The translations under genes were made by a program, and so were the position numbers. DNA of 64,000 bases from Streptomyces decoyicus. Its GTDB lineage: Bacteria > Actinomycetota > Actinomycetes > Streptomycetales > Streptomycetaceae. The stretch is taken from contig NZ_CP082301.1 in NCBI RefSeq assembly GCF_019880305.1, positions 7,936,001 to 8,000,000 on the forward strand. The letters run 5' to 3'. The notes below the pieces were generated by a model. The model saw nothing but the letters and a program-made list of their open reading frames with translations, searched no databases and was not told the origin of the DNA. Every line of letters begins with the position of its first letter. Positions within the stretch are counted from its first letter, which is position 1. Below are positions 56,704 to 64,000 of this stretch, one piece after another.

Positions 56704-58712
56704 AGCGCGTAGGGGCGGATCTGGACCAGGCGGAAGTCCCCCTGATCGGTCATCAGCCATTCGATGTCGAGCGGATGGTCCACATCGGTGTCGCTGAAGT
56801 GGGACTGGAGCAGCCGGCCGGTCAGCGCCAGCCGGGCCAGCTTGTCCCGGGTGGCGACGGGCAGGTCCTGCCCGGTCGAGCCGAGTGCGACGGTGCGGCC
56901 GCCGCCCTCGACCGTGTTGTACAGGTACTGGAGCGGCAGCGTCGTTCCGTCGACGACCGTCTCGGGCGAGCCGGGAGAGCAGTTGAGGTAGACGTTGCGG
57001 AAGTCCGTGCGCTTGGTCGGATTGCAGGTCACCAGGACACCGCCGAGGTCAGCGGGCACATACCGCTGGATGATCACGCCCATGTAGGTGTCGTCGAGCG
57101 AGATGCCCGCCTGGTGGCGCAGCCGGACGCTGCGCGGCGACACCAGGGAGGCCCACACCTGGCGTACCGCGTCCAGGAGTTCGTCCGGGCCGTGGACGGT
57201 GGTGACCGAGTCGTAGACCCCGGCCGCGGAGAACCCCGGCAGGTCCTCGGCGTTGGAGGAGGAGCGCACCACGAGACGGTTGGCCGCATCGGGGCCGTCG
57301 GGCAGCGCCTGGGTGATCTGGCGGGTCACCTCGTCGGGCATGGGGGTGTTCCGGATGAGCTGCTGAAGGTTCAGGCAGAGCGCGTCCACCACGTCGACGG
57401 CATCGAGTTCGAGCGCCATCTTCAGCTTGCCGATGCCCTGTTGCACGGCCGGGGAGGACGTCAGGAAGCGGTGCTGGAGGGCGAAGGGGAGGGCGATCCC
57501 GTCGGGCGCGGCGATGGTGCCGGCCACGAAGTCGGCCGCCAGCGCCTGCAGTTCCGCGGGGGTCGCGCCAGGGGTGCCCAGGCGGGCCGCGAGGTGGCCG
57601 TAGAGGTCGGCGCGGGGCGGCCTCGGCTGCCCGTAGAAGGCGGTGAGGTCGGCGGAGCGGCTGTCGAGGACGTGATGGAGCTCCCCGAGGCTGGCCGCCT
57701 TGGTGCCGTACCGGCCCTGGTCGGCGCGGCGCAGCCGGTGCAGGTACAGCGCGGGTACGTCCTCCAGCAGCGGCGGCTCCATCCGGATCCGCTGCTGGTG
57801 CCAGGCCGGGGCCTCCAGCGAGGGGACATGGGCCAGCGGGGCGAGGGTGATCTCGTCGTCCTGCACCCGGTAGCGGATCCAGGCGCCGTCCAGGCCGTCC
57901 GCCTCGACGAGGCGGTCCAGATCGCGGACGATCGCATTGGGGATGCCCCAGCCCGAGGCGAGGACATTGGTGTGCGAGAGCGGCGTACCGGGCGCGGTGT
58001 TGAGGAAGCCGGCCACCCGCGGCACATCGTCCGGCAGCGACGGCATGGCCACGATGTCGGACCAGCCGAGCTCGGCGGCCGCGGCCGCGTACTCCTCGGG
58101 GGTCCGGAAGTAGCGGAGCCGGCCGATGGCCTCGCCGGGGTTGAGCGGGGTACGGGTGCGGTTGCCGAAGAGTTCATGACCGAGGATCCGCGGCACCCGG
58201 ACATCGCTGATCGCGGCGAGTTCGTGCTCCTGCCCGTGGTTCGCCGGCTTCAGCAGCAGCGGCAGCCGGCCGTCGACCCGGTGGCGGACGAAAGTGTAGA
58301 ACTCCTCCAGCAGCCGGCCGTTCATGGTGTCGGCCTCGGTGGTCTCCAGGACCAGGAAAGGCCGCTCCCGTCCCTCGGCGTCCTCGTCGGTGTGCAGCGA
58401 GATCACACCCAGCAGGAAGCGGCGCTCGGGATCCATGTAGACCGAGGCGTTGAAGGCGTCCAGGCAGGAGTCCAGCGCGGCCAGCTCCATGCCGAGCACA
58501 CGGGTGGCGATGTAGTTGACGTGGAACGGGTGGGTGGCGGTGTCGAGCAGATGCCAGGTGTTCTCGATGCGGTCCACCACGACCTTGAGGTACGGGTGGC
58601 CGGCCAGGACGCCGGAGAGGGTGCGGAAGAGCGGCAGGGAGAGGTTCTCGCCCACGACGGTGCGATCGGTGAGCGGGCCGGGCGCGCCGGCGGGCAGGAC
58701 GGTGGTGGTCAT
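56700..58712 (-). CDS. Dikinase-like protein: swivelling-His motif followed by PEP-synthase-type ATP domain
   Basis: Protein of 670 residues. The C-terminal half is a PPDK_N/PEP-synthase ATP-binding domain: GRYGTKAASLGELHHVL (about 370), RLVVRSSSNAEDLPGFSAAG (about 485), QRYVPADLGGVLVTCNPT, and the closing DIEWLM and VQIRP. Upstream, near residue 250, PGTPLSHTNVLASGWGIPNA matches the phospho-His swivelling motif (GGxxSHxAxxAxxxGIP). So His precedes the ATP domain, the order of glucan dikinases, not of PEP synthase, and no PEP/pyruvate barrel is present. The first 230 residues are unrecognised and may bind the acceptor. It is ATGA-coupled to the ATP-grasp gene. Phosphorylation or activation of a cluster intermediate is inferred. 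Confidence 0.8.
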   Translation of the reverse strand: MTTTVLPAGAPGPLTDRTVVGENLSLPLFRTLSGVLAGHPYLKVVVDRIENTWHLLDTATHPFHVNYIATRVLGMELAALDSCLDAFNASVYMDPERRFLLGVISLHTDEDAEGRERPFLVLETTEADTMNGRLLEEFYTFVRHRVDGRLPLLLKPANHGQEHELAAISDVRVPRILGHELFGNRTRTPLNPGEAIGRLRYFRTPEEYAAAAAELGWSDIVAMPSLPDDVPRVAGFLNTAPGTPLSHTNVLASGWGIPNAIVRDLDRLVEADGLDGAWIRYRVQDDEITLAPLAHVPSLEAPAWHQQRIRMEPPLLEDVPALYLHRLRRADQGRYGTKAASLGELHHVLDSRSADLTAFYGQPRPPRADLYGHLAARLGTPGATPAELQALAADFVAGTIAAPDGIALPFALQHRFLTSSPAVQQGIGKLKMALELDAVDVVDALCLNLQQLIRNTPMPDEVTRQITQALPDGPDAANRLVVRSSSNAEDLPGFSAAGVYDSVTTVHGPDELLDAVRQVWASLVSPRSVRLRHQAGISLDDTYMGVIIQRYVPADLGGVLVTCNPTKRTDFRNVYLNCSPGSPETVVDGTTLPLQYLYNTVEGGGRTVALGSTGQDLPVATRDKLARLALTGRLLQSHFSDTDVDHPLDIEWLMTDQGDFRLVQIRPYAL

Positions 58713-60079
58713 GACTGCGCCTCCGTGGTGCCGTGGGGGAGGACCTCGGGAAGGGCGTCCACCAGGCTCCGGAAGTCGCGGATCACGGTCTCCGGATCGG
58801 TGGCCGACAGCAGGCACAGCGCCGCCATGGTGTTGGCGCCCGCGGCCGGGTCGTACACCGGCACCGACGTCCCGTCCGGGAGCGAGTTCTCGGCCACCAC
58901 GGACAGCCGGCTGCCCGCACTGAGGGGCACGTTGTCGTGCACCGTCGGGAAGTCCCAGATCCGCCGGTCCGGCCAGGCTTCACCGGCCCCGTCGACGGCC
59001 AGGACGACCAGCGAGCCGGCCGCGCCGTGCGCCTCCTGCGGCGTGCGGGCCTCGGCGGGCCAGGAGACCGGACGCCCCAGCAGGTGGTCGGTGAGCATGC
59101 CGATCAGGTCCAGGCCGAAGACCTCCTCGATCTGCGGGACGGTCATCGCACCGCCGAACCGGGCGGCGGTCTCGATCACCCACATCCGCCCGTCGGCACC
59201 GAGCTTGATCTCGGTGTGCGTACCGCAGTTGCGCAGCCCCAGCGCGTCGACGGCATCGCGCGCCAGGGCCACGATGCGGCGCTGGGCGTCGTGCGGCAGC
59301 GCGGCGGGCGTGATGCCGGCGCGTTCGGTGAACGGCTCCACGGTCGGCATCCGCCCGCTGAGACAGACCGGACGGAAGTCCCCGTCCACGACGACGCCTT
59401 CGACGCTGACGTAGTCGCCCCAGCCCTCCTGGTCGAACCACTCCTCCGCGGTACCCGGCACGATCTCCTCGACGATGAAGTCCGCCCCGGCACCGGCGAC
59501 ATGCAGCTCGGCGTACCCCAGCTGAGCGGATTCGGCCATCACCTCGCGCGCCCGCTCCCAGGCCGCCCGTACCTCGCCGGCGCAGCGGATGGTGCGGTGC
59601 GCGGTGGAGCCGGCGCTCCAGGCGGCCTTCAGCAGCAGGGGGAAGCGGAGCGTGGCGGCCGCGTCGTGCAGATCCTGCTCGGTGGCGACGGGGCGGAACC
59701 GGGGCTGGGATATCCCCTGGTCCTGCCAGGTGCGCCGCATCATCCGCTTGTCGCGGGCGAGCGCACAGGAGTTGCCCGCCCCGGCCAGGCCGAGCTTCTC
59801 GCAGGCCTCCGCGACCGCGACGACGGCGTACTCGGAGAAGGTGACGACCGCGTCCGCGCCCACTTCCTGGGCCCGGGAGACGATCAGGGACACCAGGTCG
59901 TGTCGCTCGGGCTCGGAAGGGATCAGGACCGAAGCACACAGTCGGTCCGCGGACGCGGTAACGGACGGCGGGAGCGCGCTGAGCGCCAGCAGGTGCACTG
60001 CCGACCGTGCGGCGACCCGTGACAGGGCGTACCCCAAGGGCGGTCCGCCCTTGGCATACACGAACAGCACCTTGCTCAC
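58709..60079 (-). CDS. ATP-grasp carboxylate-amine ligase
   Basis: ATP-grasp enzyme of 456 residues. The N-terminal domain is KVLFVYAKGGPPLGYALSRV; ATP-binding strands are RFPLLLKAAWSAGSTAH and FIVEEIVPGTAEEWF; Mg/catalytic residues lie in NCGTHTEIKLG and the terminal IETAARFGGAM (E-x-x-x-R-x-G-G). This is the layout of L-amino-acid ligases and carnosine-synthase-like enzymes, which join a carboxylate to an amine through an acyl phosphate. GTG 60079 follows GAGGAG; ATG 60100 is an alternative. First gene of the operon and divergent from the PAS-LuxR regulator. It could make a dipeptide or attach an amino acid to the NRPS product. Confidence 0.87.
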   Translation of the reverse strand: MSKVLFVYAKGGPPLGYALSRVAARSAVHLLALSALPPSVTASADRLCASVLIPSEPERHDLVSLIVSRAQEVGADAVVTFSEYAVVAVAEACEKLGLAGAGNSCALARDKRMMRRTWQDQGISQPRFRPVATEQDLHDAAATLRFPLLLKAAWSAGSTAHRTIRCAGEVRAAWERAREVMAESAQLGYAELHVAGAGADFIVEEIVPGTAEEWFDQEGWGDYVSVEGVVVDGDFRPVCLSGRMPTVEPFTERAGITPAALPHDAQRRIVALARDAVDALGLRNCGTHTEIKLGADGRMWVIETAARFGGAMTVPQIEEVFGLDLIGMLTDHLLGRPVSWPAEARTPQEAHGAAGSLVVLAVDGAGEAWPDRRIWDFPTVHDNVPLSAGSRLSVVAENSLPDGTSVPVYDPAAGANTMAALCLLSATDPETVIRDFRSLVDALPEVLPHGTTEAQS

Positions 60080-60354
60080 TGGAATCCGACTCCTCTTCAT
60101 ACGGGTATGGGCCATCGGACGGCCGAGGGCGCCGGATCTCACCGCCGGACGCCATGCTTCAAGCGAAGCAGCCGTGCGGCACACGGTTCCCCGCATCGGG
60201 CCGCAACCGCTCAGGCAAATGCCAGAGTTGTGGATACCGTCCATCCGCTGTGAAGGTTCCGTGATGCCGTATGGCGGCGCGGCAGCGCGGAGGCGCGCGG
60301 ACGACGCCAGATCGGCCGAGAACCGGGCATGCCACGCAACGCGGAGGGATACGC

Positions 60355-61695
60355 ATGGCGATGGCGCGCCGTCCAAACCCGTTGAACTCTTCACCACAAA
60401 AGGGGCCCGTCGTGGACGAGACCAGTCTGAAGTCGCTGCTCGAACACCTTCCGGTGTCCTGGTGGGAGGCCGACCGTGAGTTGCGTGTGATCGACAGCGG
60501 GGGAGGAGCCTTCGACGACTCGGTGACGGCCCAGCGGTTCCTCGACACCGTGCGTCAAGAGCTCCCCGAGCCCGCCGCAGCGCCCGAAACCAGCCATTGG
60601 CAGGCACAGTTCGACGGTCGTGTCTTCGATGTGAACTGGGCTCTCGGCGTGCCCCGGCAGGGCCGCTCCCGTGGCCTGGCGGTGGAGGTCGGCACCCGCG
60701 CCGCCGGTGCCCGCCGCTACGACGCCTTCGCGGACCTCGCCCCCGCCGCGGCCTTCATCCGGGACGCGGACGGGCGCTACCTCTGGGCGAACCACGCCTA
60801 CGCCCATCTGTACGGGACCACACCGGAGCACATCATCGGCGAGTGCGTCGCGGACGTCGACGGGCCTGCCGACGCCGCCCAGGTCCTCGCCCTGGACCGG
60901 GAGGTCCTGGCCCGTGGCAAGCCCGTGCGGCACACCCTCACCTACCACCGCGCCGACGGCAGCAGCGGGCAGGCGGCCGGCCATCGCTTCCCCGTCAGGG
61001 AGGCGGGTCGGACCTGCGTCGCGGGCATCTACGTCGACATCAGCGACTACACCCGCGCCCTGCGCCAACGCCGGGAGGCCGAGGAGAGTCTGCATGCGCT
61101 GCGCGATCACAGCGGCCTGGCGTGCGCGCTGATCTCCGCGGGCGGACGGATCCAGCAGGCGAGCGCGGCGGCCGCCGAGTTGTTGCAGACCCGCCTGTCG
61201 GACCTCGTCGGCCGCCGTGCACACACCGTGCTGGCACCCGCCTCGGAACTACCGGGACTGCGCCGCGGCTGGCACGATCTGATAGCGCGCCGCAGCCGGC
61301 GGATCCAGACCTCCGCCGTGCTCCTGGACGGCCGCGGCCGGCAGCGCCGCGCCCGGCTGCATCTCACGACGGTCGGCCGGAGCGCGGCCCGCGCCACGAG
61401 CGTCTGGGCGGTCGTCACCCACCAGGGACTTGCCCATGACGCGCATCCTCAGCTGACGGCAAGTCAGGTCCGCATCCTGTCCCTGCTGGCCGCCGGCCGC
61501 AGCAACGCCGAGATCGCCACCTCCCTGCACCTCTCCCGGCAGACCGTCGACTACCACCTCAGCCGCCTGCGCGACCTCCTCGACGCCCCGACCAGACCCG
61601 CCCTCGTCGCCCGCGCCTATGTCCTGGGCATCCTCGACCCCCAGACCTGGCCGCCGCGCTCGGCCACGGCCTGCCATCCGCACAGCGTCACATGA
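60355..61695 (+). CDS. PAS-LuxR transcriptional regulator
   Basis: Regulator of 446 residues. A PAS domain lies at about 121-230 (DLAPAAAFIRDADGRYLWAN to HRFPVREAGRTCVAGIYVDI), with a probable degenerate PAS before it (20-90) and another at about 245-355 (HSGLACALISAGGRIQQASA). The LuxR HTH is at 366-425 (LTASQVRILSLLAAGRSNAE, IATSLHLSRQTVDYHLSRLR). PAS-LuxR proteins such as PimM activate antibiotic clusters, but those have one PAS and about 190 residues, so this is a longer variant. ATG 60355 has GGAGGG 6 bp upstream. It is divergent from the ATP-grasp operon and is its probable activator. Confidence 0.88.
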   Translation: MAMARRPNPLNSSPQKGPVVDETSLKSLLEHLPVSWWEADRELRVIDSGGGAFDDSVTAQRFLDTVRQELPEPAAAPETSHWQAQFDGRVFDVNWALGVPRQGRSRGLAVEVGTRAAGARRYDAFADLAPAAAFIRDADGRYLWANHAYAHLYGTTPEHIIGECVADVDGPADAAQVLALDREVLARGKPVRHTLTYHRADGSSGQAAGHRFPVREAGRTCVAGIYVDISDYTRALRQRREAEESLHALRDHSGLACALISAGGRIQQASAAAAELLQTRLSDLVGRRAHTVLAPASELPGLRRGWHDLIARRSRRIQTSAVLLDGRGRQRRARLHLTTVGRSAARATSVWAVVTHQGLAHDAHPQLTASQVRILSLLAAGRSNAEIATSLHLSRQTVDYHLSRLRDLLDAPTRPALVARAYVLGILDPQTWPPRSATACHPHSVT

Positions 61696-61866
61696 GGGGT
61701 GGTACGCCGGGCCCCGTCCCCCGGGGCGGCGAAAAACTGATTGTTGGGCCACCCGGCTGATTGTGGCCGACGGGCGTTTTACTCCCCGCGGGTTGAACGG
61801 TGGTGCGGGCCGACAACGGCAGCACGATACGTGTGGCATCAGCAGGATGAAGAGGCGAGGAGCGTC

Positions 61867-62274
61867 GTGAGAAGAACTATGCGGGCGGGAACCATCGTCG
61901 GGGCGTGCGGCCTGGTGCTGCTCGGCAGCGGGGTCGCTCAAGCGGTGACCATTCCGGACTCCCTGCTGTCGGCGGTGACGGACGCCGATATCGGCACCGT
62001 GACCGGCACGGTCCAAGGGGTGATCTGCAACAACCGCCTCGGCCATATCCACTACAAGTCGCCGGTGCTCCTGTCGGGTCACGGCTGCATCAACGGGCCG
62101 GTGAACAGCGGCAACAGCCTGCACAGCGGTAACTTCGTCAACCACGGGAACCCGAATAACAGCGGTAATCTCGCCAACACCAACGGGTCCACCAACAGCG
62201 CCGACTCCGTCTCGGGCGCCTCGACGGGCAGCGACAACAACATTCAGCACGTCCTCGGAGTGCTCTTCCACTGA
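61867..62274 (+). CDS. Small secreted Asn/Ser/Gly-rich protein (paralogue A)
   Basis: Exported protein of 135 residues with signal peptide (GTIVGACGLVLLGSGVAQA). The mature part has two cysteines (GVICNNRLGH and GHGCINGPVNSGNS) and then a low-complexity Asn/Ser/Gly tail (NNSGNLANTNGSTNSADS). GAGGAG precedes GTG 61867. Its C-INGP-SGN block and asparagine-rich tail resemble the convergent gene at 62423. The function is unknown; composition suggests a surface or matrix protein. It lacks the canonical chaplin sequence. Confidence 0.78.
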   Translation: MRRTMRAGTIVGACGLVLLGSGVAQAVTIPDSLLSAVTDADIGTVTGTVQGVICNNRLGHIHYKSPVLLSGHGCINGPVNSGNSLHSGNFVNHGNPNNSGNLANTNGSTNSADSVSGASTGSDNNIQHVLGVLFH

Positions 62275-62370
62275 TCCGGCTACAGCGCTTGACGGATACG
62301 TCGAGCTCGCGCACCGTCACACGATCGCGCGGCGAGACCGCCGGGCGATCGCCGTTTCCGGCCCCGCAAG

Positions 62371-62409
62371 CGAAAGAACGGCCCCCGGAAGCCGGGGGCC
62401 GTTCTTTCG
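62371..62409. terminator. Perfect 18-bp bidirectional terminator
   Basis: CGAAAGAACGGCCCCCGG at 62371-62388 and its exact complement at 62392-62409 are separated by AAG. A/T-rich stem ends give a U-tract on both strands, a good intrinsic terminator for the two converging genes. Confidence 0.92.
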
Positions 62410-62422
62410 GATCAGCGTGGGG

Positions 62423-62800
62423 TCACGAAGCCTTCTGCGTGTTGCCGCCGCCGAGGGCCTGCGCGTTATTGCTGCTCTTCGTCGTCGGGCCGGATGTCTC
62501 GTCCTTCGAGTTGGTGTTTCCGTTGGTGTTGGTCGGGCTGCCGCTGTTGTTGATGCTGCCGCCGGAGATGCGAACGTCCTGTCCCCTGGCGTTTCCGCTT
62601 CTCAGCGGCCCGTTGACGCAGAATCTGGCTCTCGGTCCGCAGCGGAACGAGGCGTTGATCCTGGAGACGGTATCGCTGTTCGTGATCCTGTCCCCGCCGG
62701 ATGAACCGGCCCAGGCCACCGAGGGTGCGACCCCGCCGGCGGCCAGGAGCAGACCGCAAGCTCCTGTAATCACAACGTTGATGCGTGCCATGTTCTTCAC
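62423..62800 (-). CDS. Small secreted Asn/Ser/Gly-rich protein (paralogue B)
   Basis: Exported protein of 125 residues with signal peptide (INVVITGACGLLLAAGGVAP, cleavage near SVAWA). The mature part has FRCGPRARFCVNGPLRSGNA, with two cysteines, and a tail of Asn/Ser/Gly/Thr (SINNSGSPTNTNGNTNSKDE). The C-x-NGP-x-x-SGN block matches paralogue A. GTG 62800 was chosen for GGAG 7 bp upstream; ATG 62791 is an alternative. Convergent with paralogue A over a shared terminator. Confidence 0.77.
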   Translation of the reverse strand: MKNMARINVVITGACGLLLAAGGVAPSVAWAGSSGGDRITNSDTVSRINASFRCGPRARFCVNGPLRSGNARGQDVRISGGSINNSGSPTNTNGNTNSKDETSGPTTKSSNNAQALGGGNTQKAS

Positions 62801-62943
62801 AGTGTGCTCCTGCACCTCATGGTTGGTCCCCGGGATGTTGCTATCCCGGATGCCCGCATCCACCAAGCAGGAGCAACGGCCCGTCCCGCGTATTCACCTG
62901 TCCGACGAGGGGATTCACCGGGACGGCCGTCGACCGCACACCC

Positions 62944-63819
62944 CTATGCGCGTCCGGCGAGCGCTTCGGCGAGGGCGAGGATCCTGCGGGCGTCCTCGAC
63001 ATGCAGGTTCTCGATCAGCCTGCCGTCGACGGTGACGACCCCGCGTCCCTCGCGGGTGGCCTCGTCGAACGCGTCGATGATCTTCCGCGAGCGGGCGATC
63101 TGTTCCGTCGACGGGGCGAACACCCGGTTGCAGGGTTCGACCTGCGACGGATGGATGAGCGTCTTCCCGTCGAAGCCGAACTGCCGCCCCTGGACGCACT
63201 CGGCCTCGAACCCCTCGGGGTTCTTCACGTCGTTGTAGACACCGTCCAGGATCACCTTGCCGGACTCACGGGCCGCCAGCAGCGCCAGCGACAGCCCGGT
63301 CAGCAGCGGGGCCCGGCCGGGGACGTGCTCGGCGTGCAGTTCCTTCGCCAGGTCGTTGGTGCCCATCACCAGCACCGTGAGCCGCTCGCCGGCGGCGGCC
63401 ACCGCGCGGGCGTCCAGCATCGCGCGCGGCGTCTCGACCATGGCCCACACGGCCGTATGGTCCGGAGCGCCGGCGGCCTCGAGGGCCCGCTCGACGTCCC
63501 GTACGGTCTCGGCGGAGTCCACCTTGGGCACCACCACGGCGTCCGGACCGGCCTCGGCGGCGGCCCGGAGGTCGTCGGCGTGCCACTCGGTGCCCGGCCC
63601 GTTGACCCGGATCGTCACCTCGCGGTAGCCGTACTCGCCCGAGGCCGCGGCGGCCGCGACCCGCATACGGGCCTCGGCCTTGGCCTCGGGGGCGACGGCG
63701 TCCTCCAGGTCGAGGATGAGCGCGTCGGCGGGCAGGGACTTGGCCTTCTCCAGGGCGCGTTCGTTGGCACCGGGCATGTAGAGCACGGAGCGGCGCGGCC
63801 GCAGGATCGCGTCGGACAC
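62944..63819 (-). CDS. HpcH/HpaI (CitE-like) CoA-ester lyase
   Basis: TIM-barrel lyase of 291 residues. Markers are RPRRSVLYMPGANERALEKA at the N-terminus, ILDLEDAVAPEAKAEAR with metal-binding acids, AMVETPRAMLDARAVA, LVMGTNDLAKELHAEHVPGR and GKTLIHPSQVEPCNRVF. These define the CitE/malyl-CoA lyase group that splits or condenses beta-hydroxyacyl-CoA esters such as malyl- or citramalyl-CoA. GTG 63819 has AAGGAG upstream and starts 5 bp after the stop of a second lyase gene. Such tandem genes occur in Streptomyces ethylmalonyl-CoA pathway loci (near ccr and meaA), a plausible but unproven context. Confidence 0.9.
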   Translation of the reverse strand: MSDAILRPRRSVLYMPGANERALEKAKSLPADALILDLEDAVAPEAKAEARMRVAAAAASGEYGYREVTIRVNGPGTEWHADDLRAAAEAGPDAVVVPKVDSAETVRDVERALEAAGAPDHTAVWAMVETPRAMLDARAVAAAGERLTVLVMGTNDLAKELHAEHVPGRAPLLTGLSLALLAARESGKVILDGVYNDVKNPEGFEAECVQGRQFGFDGKTLIHPSQVEPCNRVFAPSTEQIARSRKIIDAFDEATREGRGVVTVDGRLIENLHVEDARRILALAEALAGRA

Positions 63820-63824
63820 GGTAC

Positions 63825-64000
63825 TTACTCCTTTTCGGCCGCGGCGTAGGCGTCGCGCAGCTCGGGGTCGCGGGCGGCGAGGGCGGCGGCGAGTCCGGCG
63901 ACCACCTGGCACTGCTTGTAGGTGGCGTCGTCCTGCATCTTGCCGTCGATCATCACCGCGCCGGTGCCGTCCCCCATCGCCTCGATGACCCGGCGGGCCC
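63825..64000 (-). CDS. CoA-ester lyase C-terminus, 5' end outside window
   Basis: The visible last 58 residues (ARRVIEAMGDGTGAVMIDGK, then MQDDATYKQCQVVAGLAAAL and AARDPELRDAYAAAEKE) match the C-terminus of HpcH/HpaI malyl-CoA lyase-type enzymes. The TAA at 63825 is 5 bp before the start of the next lyase, so the two are cotranscribed. Confidence 0.75.
   Translation of the reverse strand, partial: ARRVIEAMGDGTGAVMIDGKMQDDATYKQCQVVAGLAAALAARDPELRDAYAAAEKE

Larger units (their letters stand above)
39031..61695. other. NRPS-ATP-grasp-dikinase biosynthetic gene cluster
   Basis: Boundaries are drawn from the terminator at 38980-39003 and the change to unrelated small secreted proteins after 61,695. 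Contents are two leftward operons (exporter and NRPS; ATP-grasp to SnoaL), a TetR/deiminase divergon in the middle, and a PAS-LuxR gene at the edge. Four PCPs face only three A domains and three C domains. No thioesterase, MbtH or phosphopantetheinyl transferase is present in the window. Confidence 0.75.

Noticed and set aside
39031..61695. Assignment as an antipain, chymostatin or MAPI-type cluster
   Set aside because: Only a Val-like and a weak basic A-domain prediction support it; the aldehyde-forming step and ureido formation cannot be shown.

Overview
The window is high-GC actinobacterial DNA and looks like Streptomyces chromosome. The signs are strong G/C third-position bias, frequent GTG starts, many 1-14 bp start/stop overlaps, mycothiol-type DinB enzymes, an Rpf/LysM protein, and many TetR, MarR, LysR and PAS-LuxR regulators. 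No rRNA, tRNA, CRISPR array or phage module was seen.

Positions 1-38,924 are ordinary accessory chromosome. A GntR regulator faces a nitrilase-family hydrolase and an APC permease. Next come an AbiEii-type nucleotidyltransferase coupled to an unknown gene, an IS5-type transposase remnant, and a quinone oxidoreductase with a TTA codon. A MarR gene behind a perfect 32-bp operator is coupled to a drug exporter that carries three extra beta-sandwich repeats. A zinc-ribbon SDR, an M3 peptidase, and cell-envelope genes (CBS, Rpf-LysM, EF-hand, L,D-transpeptidase) follow. Then come an ArsR-VOC-SRPBCC operon with tandem operators, an FUSC exporter, a broken DUF4287 gene, a GatC/AtzG-like plus amidase pair behind a long inverted repeat, a TetR-P450 operon, and a secreted CAP protein.

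Positions 39,031-61,695 hold a compact non-ribosomal peptide cluster. A leftward block encodes an MFS exporter, a free condensation protein, C-A-PCP, A-PCP, A-PCP, and a last protein whose C domain is followed by a vestigial adenylation tail, a PCP and a short-chain dehydrogenase. A TetR gene and a Tat-lipoprotein of the agmatine deiminase family sit in the middle. A second leftward operon encodes an ATP-grasp ligase, a dikinase-like protein with its swivelling-His motif before its ATP domain, an MFS protein, a methyltransferase and a SnoaL-like protein. A PAS-LuxR regulator is divergent from it. Peptide assembly, an ATP-dependent ligation, a phosphotransfer or activation step, methylation and export are the inferred jobs. 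The product is unknown.

Positions 61,867-64,000 hold two related small secreted Asn/Ser/Gly-rich proteins that converge on one perfect hairpin, and two CitE-type CoA-ester lyases, the second cut by the window edge.
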